The position numbers were made by a program, and so were the translations under genes. The notes under the pieces were generated by a model. The model was not told the DNA's origin. It did no database searches and worked only from the letters and a program-made list of their open reading frames with translations. Shown piece by piece: positions 52,398-64,000 of a DNA stretch of 64,000 bases. Source of the stretch: RYN-230 sp963717125 (GTDB taxonomy: Bacteria; Actinomycetota; Actinomycetes; Streptosporangiales; Streptosporangiaceae); assembly GCA_963717125.1 (NCBI GenBank), contig CAVQVG010000006.1:517064-581063 (forward strand). Reading direction: 5' to 3'. Within the stretch, counting starts at the first letter, position 1. The number at the start of each line of letters is the position of its first letter.

Positions 52398-53063
52398 TCA
52401 CTTCTTCTGCGCGAAGATCACCCCGTCGCCGATGGACAGCATGGCCAGTTCCACCCGGTCGTCGGCGATGACCTGCTCGTTGAAGTCGCGGATGGCCCGG
52501 GCATCCGGGTCCGGGTCCGGGCCGAAGATCCGGCCGTGCAGGAACGTGTTGTCCACCAGGATGATCCCGCCGCTGCGGGTCCGCGGCACGATCTCCGCCC
52601 AGTAGCTGGCGTAGCCGGTCTTGTCGGCGTCGATGAAGGCCAGGTCGATCGGCTCGTCCGCGGGCAGCGTGCGCAGCGTGTCGGTGGCCGGGCCGAGCCG
52701 CAGCTCGATCTGGCCGGCCAGGCCCGCCTTCTGCCAGTACTCGCGGGCCAGCCCGGTCCACTCGGCGTTCACGTCGCAGCACAGCAGGCGGCCGCCCGGG
52801 GCCAGGCCGCGGGCCAGGCAGATGGATGAGTAACCGGTGAAGGTGCCCACCTCGACCGCCCGGCGCGGCGCGGCCAGCCGGCTCAGCAGCGTCATGAACG
52901 TGCCCTGCTCCGCGCCGATCTGCAGCGTCACCCGGTCCGGGAAACGCCGGGCGGTTTCCGCCCGCAGCTCGGTGAGCAGCGGGTCCGGCGGGCTGGAGTG
53001 GGTCAGGACGTAGTCCAGGATCTGACGGCTGACGTGCTCGGTTCCGGTAGCCACACGGTCCAC
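52398..53063 (-). CDS. O-methyltransferase, catechol/caffeoyl-CoA type (PF01596)
   Basis: About 221 residues with SAM motif AVEVGTFTGYSSICLARGL and the metal/catalytic region IDLAFIDADKTGYASYWAE, VDNTFLHGRIF, characteristic of class I Mg-dependent O-methyltransferases. The start is probably GTG at 53063 or 53054, eight bases or more after the SDR stop codon at 53072. It follows the SDR gene on the same strand and may act on a product of it. Acceptor unknown. Confidence 0.87.
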   Translation of the reverse strand: MDRVATGTEHVSRQILDYVLTHSSPPDPLLTELRAETARRFPDRVTLQIGAEQGTFMTLLSRLAAPRRAVEVGTFTGYSSICLARGLAPGGRLLCCDVNAEWTGLAREYWQKAGLAGQIELRLGPATDTLRTLPADEPIDLAFIDADKTGYASYWAEIVPRTRSGGIILVDNTFLHGRIFGPDPDPDARAIRDFNEQVIADDRVELAMLSIGDGVIFAQKK

Positions 53064-53071
53064 GGTAGCGC

Positions 53072-53983
53072 TCAGATACCGGGGTACCGCACCCCGGTGA
53101 GCCGTTCGGATTCCTGCCACAGCCGGCGCTGGGCGGCCTGGTCATGGGAGCGGGCGCTGGAGCTGACCCGGCGCGGGTAGCCCTTGAACTCGAGCCAGCC
53201 GCCCGGCCCGTAGTAGTCGCCGCCGCGGGCGGCCGGATCGGTCGCCGCGCGCAGCGCGGGCAGCGCGCCCATCGGCGCGCTCTGCGCGATGGGCTGGCCC
53301 ATCGCGTGGTAGGCCCGGTCCACGGCGGGCGGGAAGTACCGGGTCAGCCCGGTGATGGCGGTGCCCGGGTGGGCGGCCAGCGCGCTGGTCTGCGTTCCGG
53401 CCGCGGCCAGCCGCCGCTGCAGTTCGTAGCTGAACAGCAGGTTGGCCAGCTTGGACTGGCCGTACGCGGCGACCCGCCGGTACCGCTGGGCGGACTGCAG
53501 ATCGGCGAAGTTCATCCGCCCGGCCCGGTGCATGTTGCTGCTCACCGTGACCACCCGGGAGCCCGCGGCGGGCAGCAGCAGGTCGAGCAGCAGCCCGGTC
53601 AGCGCGAAGTGGCCGAGGTGGTTGGTACCGAACTGCAACTCGAAGCCGTCCGCGGTGCGGCCGTACGGCGGCATCATCAGGCCGGCGTTGTTGATCAGCA
53701 GGTCCAGCCGCGGGTGCCGGTCCTGGATCTCGCTGGCCGCGGCGCGCACCGAAGCCAGCGAGCCGAGGTCGAGGTGCGCCGTGGCGACCGGTCCCGGGCC
53801 AGCGATCCGGGCCGCGGCCGCCTCGCCCTTGGCCACGTCGCGGCAGGCCAGGATGACGGTGGCGCCGTGCTCGGCGAGTACCCGGGCCGTCTCGAAACCG
53901 ATCCCGGAATTGGCGCCGGTCACCACGGCCGTCCGGCCAGCCTGGTCCGGCACGTCCCCGGCCATCCAGGGTGGTTCGCGCAC
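53072..53983 (-). CDS. Short-chain dehydrogenase/reductase, retinol-dehydrogenase-like
   Basis: A 303-residue classical SDR: cofactor motif VVTGANSGIGFETARVL, LLINNAGLM, catalytic Ser in VVTVSSNMHRAG and YGQSKLAN with the active-site Tyr and Lys. The long C-terminal part (YYGPGGWLEFKGYPRRV) is typical of the retinol/WW-domain oxidoreductase-like group frequent in actinomycetes. It is divergent from lgt with 23 bp between start codons and probably cotranscribed with the methyltransferase gene. Confidence 0.9.
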   Translation of the reverse strand: MREPPWMAGDVPDQAGRTAVVTGANSGIGFETARVLAEHGATVILACRDVAKGEAAAARIAGPGPVATAHLDLGSLASVRAAASEIQDRHPRLDLLINNAGLMMPPYGRTADGFELQFGTNHLGHFALTGLLLDLLLPAAGSRVVTVSSNMHRAGRMNFADLQSAQRYRRVAAYGQSKLANLLFSYELQRRLAAAGTQTSALAAHPGTAITGLTRYFPPAVDRAYHAMGQPIAQSAPMGALPALRAATDPAARGGDYYGPGGWLEFKGYPRRVSSSARSHDQAAQRRLWQESERLTGVRYPGI

Positions 53984-54006
53984 TAAGCCACGGTACGCTC
54001 GGGCGC

Positions 54007-55011
54007 ATGGCCTTGGCTTCGCCTTTCTACATCCCGAGCCCGCCGGTCAACGGGTTCCACATCGGTCCCGCCTATATCCACTTCTACGGGCTGATGTATG
54101 TGATCGGCATCACGCTGGCCATCATCATCACGCAGCGCCGGTGGAAGGCGGTCGGCGGTGACCCGGGCCTGGTCGGCGACGTGGCCATCTGGGCCGTGCC
54201 CGCCGGCATCATCGGCGGCCGGATCTACTTCGACCTGACCACGCCGAAATACATCCCGCACCACTGGTACGGGGTGCTCGCCGTGTGGGACGGCGGACTG
54301 GGCATCTGGGGCGGCATCGCGCTGGCCGCGGTGGTCGGCGTCTGGCGGGTCCGCCGGTCGGGGGCCAGCGCGGCGCTGTTCATGGACGCGGTCGCCCCGG
54401 CGCTGCTGGTCGCCCAGGCCATCGGCCGGGTCGGCAACTACTTCAACCAGGAGCTGTTCGGCGGCCCGACCACGCTGCCCTGGGCGCTGCAGATCTCACC
54501 CTCGTTCCGGCCGGCCGGGTACGCCCAGTACACGACGTTCCACCCGACCTTCCTGTACGAGTTCATCTTCGACCTGGTCTGGGCCGCGCTGCTCGTCTGG
54601 CTGGGTCATCACCGCAACATCAAGCCGCCCGGCCTGTTCGCGCTCTACGTCGCGGGCTACTCGGCGTTCCGCATCTTCGAGGAGTCGCTCCGGGTGGACC
54701 CGTCCGAGCACTTCCTCGGCCTGCGGCTGAACATGTACGTGGCCAGCGTGCTGACCATCGTCGGCATCGTCTGGTTCATCCGATCGCAGCGCCGGGGCAA
54801 GCCGGCTTCGGAACTGCTCGCCCGGCGGCCGGCCAGCGCGGACGGGAAGAGCGCGGCGGGGGAGAGCGCGGCCCCGGCTGGCGAGGCTTCCGAACCGGCC
54901 CCGGCGGAGCCCAGCGACGCGGCCCCGAGCTCAGCTGAGTCCAGCCCAGCGGAATCCAGCGACCCGTCGCCCGGCGGCACCCCCGCCGAGTCCAGCGAAA
55001 CGGCCCGCTGA
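54007..55011 (+). CDS. lgt: Prolipoprotein diacylglyceryl transferase Lgt
   Basis: A 334-residue membrane enzyme. The family signature GRVGNYFNQELFGGPT (phosphatidylglycerol binding, conserved Arg and Asn), WDGGLGIWGGIALA and the HPTFLYE segment near the catalytic region are all present. It attaches diacylglycerol from phosphatidylglycerol to the lipobox cysteine of preprolipoproteins, for example the FKBP and binding-protein lipoproteins of this window. The last ~65 residues are an Ala/Ser/Pro/Glu-rich cytoplasmic tail usual in actinobacterial Lgt. The ATG at 54007 is chosen because family conservation starts there. Confidence 0.95.
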   Translation: MALASPFYIPSPPVNGFHIGPAYIHFYGLMYVIGITLAIIITQRRWKAVGGDPGLVGDVAIWAVPAGIIGGRIYFDLTTPKYIPHHWYGVLAVWDGGLGIWGGIALAAVVGVWRVRRSGASAALFMDAVAPALLVAQAIGRVGNYFNQELFGGPTTLPWALQISPSFRPAGYAQYTTFHPTFLYEFIFDLVWAALLVWLGHHRNIKPPGLFALYVAGYSAFRIFEESLRVDPSEHFLGLRLNMYVASVLTIVGIVWFIRSQRRGKPASELLARRPASADGKSAAGESAAPAGEASEPAPAEPSDAAPSSAESSPAESSDPSPGGTPAESSETAR

Positions 55012-55023
55012 TCCCGATAGGGC

Positions 55024-55060
55024 GTTCGATAAATGGTTAATTACGGCGTGCCTATCGAAC
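55024..55060. promoter_or_regulatory. 8-bp inverted repeat downstream of lgt
   Basis: GTTCGATA (55024-55031) and TATCGAAC (55053-55060) are exact inverted arms around 21 nt of comparatively AT-rich sequence. It lies 13 bp after the lgt stop and 77 bp before the next start, so it may be an operator for the hypothetical gene or an lgt 3' structure. Confidence 0.4.
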
Positions 55061-55136
55061 TTACGTTTGGTCTTCTGGCATGCTGGACTCCTGGCATCTC
55101 ATCAACCCGGTTCACCGATATGCAGGAGGCACCCCA

Positions 55137-55691
55137 GTGGGCCAGAAGACCGTCAGGTTCAGCGACTTCAGCGGCGAGCTGATCACCAGGGACGACACGC
55201 TCGCCCGCATCGTCATCCACGAGCACCCCGAGCTCGGTGACACCCCGGTGGAGATCGAGGCGCTGGCCGACGAGGCCGCCGCCATCGAGAAGGCGGCGCT
55301 CCGGGTGGCCGTGGTCGAGCTTTACCTGCCCGGTGAGGAGGAGCCCCGCCGGGTGACCATGGACGCCGGCGCGTTCGACAAGCTGGCCACCCAGCAGCCG
55401 ATGAGCGAACTGTTGCTGACCGCCCGGCCGGCCCGCCCCGCCCGGCGGGCCAAGGCGGCCGCGACCGCCGCGCCTCGCGGCATCAACTACGACACGCTGG
55501 AACACGCGGGCGAGCCGCACAAGGGCCGCATCACCGCGGCCGAGCGGGAACTGGTCCGGGATCACCTGGACGCCATCAACCAGCGGCTGGCCAAGCAGGA
55601 CATGCGCACCATCGACCCGGCCGACCCGGAGCACGTGGCGCGCTACGGCCTCACCGGCCTAGCGGTAGCCCAGGCCGCCCAGGGCGACTAG
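55137..55691 (+). CDS. Conserved hypothetical protein, 184 residues
   Basis: GTG at 55137 follows AGGAGG with seven-base spacing. The N-terminal half is a small beta-rich domain (GQKTVRFSDFSGELITRDDT, ALRVAVVELYLPGEEEPRRV, DAGAFDKLATQQPMSELL); a basic linker (ARPARPARRAKAAATAA) leads to a helical C-terminus starting INYDTLEHAGEPHKGRITAA and ending IDPADPEHVARYGL. The layout, a small beta domain joined by a basic linker to a terminal helical part, recalls Lsr2-like nucleoid proteins but I cannot assign it. It converges on the small GntR gene with a 4-bp overlap. Confidence 0.7.
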   Translation: MGQKTVRFSDFSGELITRDDTLARIVIHEHPELGDTPVEIEALADEAAAIEKAALRVAVVELYLPGEEEPRRVTMDAGAFDKLATQQPMSELLLTARPARPARRAKAAATAAPRGINYDTLEHAGEPHKGRITAAERELVRDHLDAINQRLAKQDMRTIDPADPEHVARYGLTGLAVAQAAQGD

Positions 55692-55921
55692 CCCTGCTTA
55701 ACGACGTAGAAACCCTTGCCGATCACCGACCGGATCAGGCCCTCGTCGCGCAGCACGGCGAGGGCCTTTTCGGTGGTGACGTGCGAGACACCATGGTCCT
55801 GGCTCAGCGTCTTGACGGAGGGAACACGGCTGGTCAGCTCGCCCCGGTCGATCTGACGGCGTAGCAGGTCAGCCAGCTGTAGGTACAGCGGCTCACCGGA
55901 GTCATGATCGAGACCAGCCAC
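55688..55921 (-). CDS. Stand-alone GntR-type winged-helix protein, 77 residues
   Basis: Only the DNA-binding domain is present: EPLYLQLADLLRRQIDRGEL, VPSVKTLSQDHGVSHVTTEK, ALAVLRDEGLIRSVIGKGFY. There is no effector domain and no room for one, since the stop overlaps the convergent hypothetical gene by 4 bp. Such effector-less GntR proteins are frequent on actinobacterial plasmids and integrative elements. Two direct repeats in the intergenic region to the divergent small gene are candidate binding sites. Confidence 0.82.
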   Translation of the reverse strand: MAGLDHDSGEPLYLQLADLLRRQIDRGELTSRVPSVKTLSQDHGVSHVTTEKALAVLRDEGLIRSVIGKGFYVVKQG

Positions 55922-55933
55922 ATGATCACAGTA

Positions 55934-55986
55934 GGACCCTGTTGGTCACGTGCTAATTCCAGAGTAACCATATGGTCCCTGCTGGT
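55934..55986. promoter_or_regulatory. Direct repeats GGWCCCTGYTGGT, candidate GntR sites
   Basis: GGACCCTGTTGGT (55934-55946) and GGTCCCTGCTGGT (55974-55986) are 40 bp apart in the 70-bp gap between the small GntR gene and the divergent small gene. A perfect ACCATATGGT palindrome overlaps the second. Position suggests autoregulation. Confidence 0.5.
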
Positions 55987-55991
55987 TCCTG

Positions 55992-56415
55992 ATGGATAAT
56001 AGTGTCGTGGACCGAGCCCTGAGAGCGATCATCGACGCTGACGACTGCCGGGAAACCATCAAGGCCGCGGCCGCTGACGCGGCCGAGCTGGCCGAGTCCT
56101 GGCCCATCCCAGTGGAGCGCGTCGCGGTCGCAGCGCGCATCGCCGGGCGGGCTGTCCGAGGAGCTGGCCGAGGTGGCCGCCTGGCTCCGGCCGCCAGGCG
56201 ATGAAGATCGCAGCACGGGCGAGTTAGTTGACGTCCCCGGCGAGCCGTTGGATGCGCTGCGTCGCGAATGGCGGCATGCGTACCACATCTGGTGGCAAGG
56301 GGGTGAGTTTCACGCGATGCGCCGGGACAACGGCGCGGTCTGCCATTGCCCACGCGCGGGGCAGCTGGTCAGAGAGATCCAGGCGGATTACGACGCACTG
56401 CCTGTGCTGATCTAG
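55992..56415 (+). pseudogene. Small hypothetical protein, single-base frameshift
   Basis: ATG at 55992 (or GTG at 56008) opens a frame encoding DRALRAIIDADDCRETIKAA, ADAAELAESWPIPVERVAVA, ARIAG. The next frame continues naturally with LSEELAEVAAWLRPPGDEDR and then LRREWRHAYHIWWQGGEFHA and ends at TAG 56413-56415. Removing one C at 56148 gives a single ~140-residue protein (ARIAGGLSEELAEV). I recognise no family; the His/Trp/Glu-rich middle might bind a metal. The stop codon TAG is part of the CTAG of a solitary IS-end-like sequence. Confidence 0.55.
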
Positions 56416-56426
56416 AGCGCCGGTCA
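56412..56426 (+). mobile_element. Solitary IS-end-like sequence
   Basis: CTAGAGCGCCGGTCA is identical over 15 bp to the outer part of the right terminal repeat of the IS1182-like relic (58444-58465, complement). It lies at the stop codon of the small hypothetical gene with no other IS sequence attached, so it is a candidate scar or second end of an earlier insertion. Confidence 0.55.
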
Positions 56427-56526
56427 GGCAGCGGGCCATTCTGGTGCGGGTCCTCTGACCGCCTCACGCGGCGGGGGGGAGAAGACCGCCGAACGCTGAC
56501 CGCGGGGGCGCCGGTACGGTGGCGGC

Positions 56527-57354
56527 ATGACCACCGCACCGCCGCCTCCAGCGCGTCCGCCCGGGCCCCCGCCGCATCAGCACCGGCAGGTAGCCGAGTC
56601 GTTCGGCGTGGACGCCGCACGCTACGACCGCACCCGGCCGCCCTATCCCGCCGCTTTGGCGGACCGGATCATCGCCGCCAGTCCCGGCACCGACGTGCTC
56701 GACGTCGGCACCGGCACCGGCATCGTGGCCAGGCAGTTCCAGGCAGCAGGTTGCCGGGTGCTCGGCGTCGAGCCGGACGCCAGGATGGCTGAGTTCGCGC
56801 GGAGCACCGGGGTCGAGGCCGAGGTGGCCACGTTCGAGGAGTGGGATCCGGCTGGCCGGGAATTCGACGCGGTCGTGGCCGGTACGGCCTGGCACTGGGT
56901 GGACCCGGTGGCCGGGGCGGCCAAGGCGGCGCAGGTGCTGCGGCCGGGCGGGCTGCTGGCCCCCTTCCACCACGTCTCCCAGGGCCCGCCCGAGGTGTCG
57001 GAGGCGGCCAGCGCCGCCTACCGGCGGGTGGCGCCGGACTCGCCCTTCAACCAGGCCAGTCGGCCCAGCAGGTCGGGCCTGGACCTCTACCAGCCGCTGT
57101 TCGACAAGATCGCCGACGGGATCCGGGCGGCGGGCAGGTTCACCGAACCCGAGGATTGGCGGTTCGGCTGGGAGCGGACCTACACCCGGGACGAATGGCT
57201 GGACCAGCTGCCCACCCTCGGCTCCCTCACCCGGCTGCCGCAGGCGGACGTGGCCACGGTGCTGGCGGACGTCGGGGCCGCGATCGACGCGCTGGGCGGC
57301 AGCTTCACGATGTCCTACACCACCGTGGCCGTCACCGCCGCACGCTCGGCTTAG
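56527..57354 (+). CDS. Class I SAM-dependent methyltransferase
   Basis: A 275-residue protein with a Pro-rich N-terminus, then AESFGVDAARYDRTRPPYPA, the SAM-binding motif VLDVGTGTGIVARQFQAAG and GVEPDARMAEFAR, followed by AVVAGTAWHWVDPVAGAAKA, the pattern of the UbiE/Trm9-like Methyltransf_11 group. The substrate is unknown. It is flanked by a solitary IS-end-like sequence upstream and an IS1182-like relic downstream, but its composition matches the surroundings. Confidence 0.87.
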   Translation: MTTAPPPPARPPGPPPHQHRQVAESFGVDAARYDRTRPPYPAALADRIIAASPGTDVLDVGTGTGIVARQFQAAGCRVLGVEPDARMAEFARSTGVEAEVATFEEWDPAGREFDAVVAGTAWHWVDPVAGAAKAAQVLRPGGLLAPFHHVSQGPPEVSEAASAAYRRVAPDSPFNQASRPSRSGLDLYQPLFDKIADGIRAAGRFTEPEDWRFGWERTYTRDEWLDQLPTLGSLTRLPQADVATVLADVGAAIDALGGSFTMSYTTVAVTAARSA

Positions 57355-57380
57355 CTTGGCCCGCCCGCGACGCAGGAGGA

Positions 57381-58461
57381 CTAGAGCGCTGATCAAGTAG
57401 TCAGGTTGCCAGCTGGTGGTCGTTAGCGGCGTGTTGGCGGGCGATGACGTGGAGATTGCAGACGACGGCGATGCGGCGCAGGTCGAAGAGGTTCTTGCGG
57501 ATGCCTGTGTAGCGGGCGCCGTCCTTGCCAGTGGCCGATGGGGCCAGCGTGTGCTCGACTTGGACGGCGCCGAAGCCGATGCTGAACTGGTCTTTGGCGT
57601 AGCGCCCGGTGGTGTTGCGGACTCGCCATGCCTTGCAGTAGATGGCCAGGTCCGGGCCGCGGTCGCGGACGAGGTGGGAGGACAGGTAGGCCCGGTCGAT
57701 ATGCAGCCCGGCCAGTGTCCGCCCGGCTCCCTCCAAGTCCGCGGCGATCGACTCGGTGACGTTGGCCTCCGGAGCGTTGGCGGGGGTGATGCCCACCGCC
57801 GGGATCAAACCGGCGTCCAGGTCGCGCAGCACGTGCCGCTTGTAGCCGTCAAACAGCACCGAGCGGGTCTTGCGGCCGTGCCGCCTCTGGGCGTCTTCGA
57901 CGCTGATCCGCCGGTCTTTGGCCACCCCCCGGCGCAGCACCGGCGCCGCGCCGGTCAGGTCTGTGTCCTGGTCCCGGACCTGGCAGGCGGTCGCGACCAC
58001 CGCGGCCGCGACGGCGGCGCCAGCCTCGCCGGCCACGAATGCCTCCTCCACCCTTCCCGCCCCCCACAACGGGCTGGAATCCAGCGCCGCCCGCAGCGCC
58101 CCCGCCCCGAACCCTCCCGTGCGCGGCCAGCTCCACGGTGCGCTCGATCAGCGCCCGGTCCAGGTCATGCTCGATCAGCCGCGCCCGGAACCCAACCAGC
58201 GTGCCCTTGGAGAACGGCTGATCCCCGGCGTCCAGGCAGTCCAGGACCAGCTGCTAGCGCCGGTCCATGACCGCCGCCTCGATCACCGCCTTGATCACCA
58301 CCTGCTCCGCCGCCGGAGGCTCCACCGGCGGACACCAAACATCCGGGCGCACCTGACACCTCCCTGCCGTCGCACAGATCATCGCTCCTACGACAGGGAA
58401 TAACGCAAGCTCGTGGATCAACGCAACAGCCCAGCCGATCTTCGACTACTTGACCGGCGCT

Positions 58462-58465
<4 letters not shown>
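57381..58465 (-). mobile_element. IS1182-like insertion sequence relic with 22-bp terminal repeats
   Basis: The left end CTAGAGCGCTGATCAAGTAG (57381) and the complement of the right end CTAGAGCGCCGGTCAAGTAG (58444-58465) match at 20 of 22 positions. CTAG at both outer borders may be the target duplication. The element is about 1.08 kb, shorter than complete relatives (about 1.5-1.7 kb), because the transposase has an internal deletion. The right border directly adjoins the carboxylase gene, whose stop codon lies in the terminal CTAG. Confidence 0.85.
57401..58400 (-). pseudogene. IS1182-family transposase remnant
   Basis: Recognisable blocks on the minus strand are QLVLDCLDAGDQPFSKGTLV and GFRARLIEHDLDRALIERTV (N-terminal), WGAGRVEEAF, then KTRSVLFDGYKRHVLRDLDA, GLIPAVGITPANAPEANVTE and HIDRAYLSSHLVRDRGPDLA, and finally IRKNLFDLRRIAVVCNLHVI at the C-terminus. 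The Cys-rich region expected after RYAKDQF is missing, an in-frame TAG precedes QLVLDC (near 58255), and at least one frameshift separates the N-terminal blocks. The transposase is therefore inactive. Confidence 0.85.
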
Positions 58466-63959
<5,494 letters not shown>

Positions 63960-64000
63960 CGGCCGGGCCTCCTGCGGCAGTGCTGGGCGCCCACGTTCAT

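Overview
The window is a very GC-rich chromosomal segment of an actinomycete (Actinomycetota). The basis is the third-position G/C bias, frequent GTG/TTG starts, and the block pafA - FKBP - DUF3866 - pafB - pafC - tatA - tatC - helY, which is typical of the phylum. DUF222/HNH, LAL-LuxR, SpoIIE-type PP2C, PPOX and Lgt genes fit the same picture. Genus cannot be fixed from the sequence. I see no rRNA, tRNA, CRISPR array or replication origin, and no gene-free stretch longer than about 260 bp.

Layout. 1-519: 3' end of an aldehyde dehydrogenase. 585-10758: conserved block with Pup ligase, a double-FKBP lipoprotein, DoxX, DUF3866, the PafB/PafC WYL regulators, Tat translocase and a Ski2-like helicase. 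10794-17212: mixed small genes (repeat lipoprotein, PPOX enzyme, universal stress protein, broken DUF222/HNH gene, small HTH protein, broken GNAT, ArsB-like transporter, 5'-3' exonuclease). 17265-24534: PP2C phosphatase, Xaa-Pro peptidase, orphan sugar-ABC ATPase, Lrp regulator, divergent TetR/DHA2-exporter pair with a clear promoter and operator, and a degenerate adenylate-forming protein. 24796-33649: LAL regulator, GH38 mannosidase (three frameshifts), and a divergent ArsR-MFS pair whose 46-bp perfect operator covers the ArsR start codon.

33706-48848 is one co-directional catabolic locus: LacI repressor, a LacI-type operator, beta-hydroxyacid dehydrogenase, two same-length paralogous branched-chain-type solute-binding proteins, LivH/M/G/F, then overlapping genes for a metal amidohydrolase, ThDP lyase, creatininase-fold amidase, zinc dehydrogenase, bicupin and DHDPS-like aldolase. 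A phytoene-dehydrogenase-like FAD enzyme converges on it. This is the best candidate for an undescribed system: import and stepwise breakdown of an unidentified carboxylate or amide, with strongly structured intergenic RNA next to the binding-protein genes.

50582-57354: small metabolic and regulatory genes, Lgt, and a mini-module of a conserved hypothetical, an effector-less GntR protein and a broken small gene. 57381-58465: an IS1182-like relic. 58462-63959: a multidomain (eukaryote-type) acetyl/acyl-CoA carboxylase, complete by homology but interrupted by about eight single-base indels.

Quality caveat: at least 17 single-nucleotide frameshifts occur in otherwise well-conserved genes, often in homopolymers or short repeats, and eight are in the carboxylase near the window's end. 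Uncorrected assembly error explains them at least as well as gene death, so 'pseudogene' here means 'reading frame broken in this sequence'.
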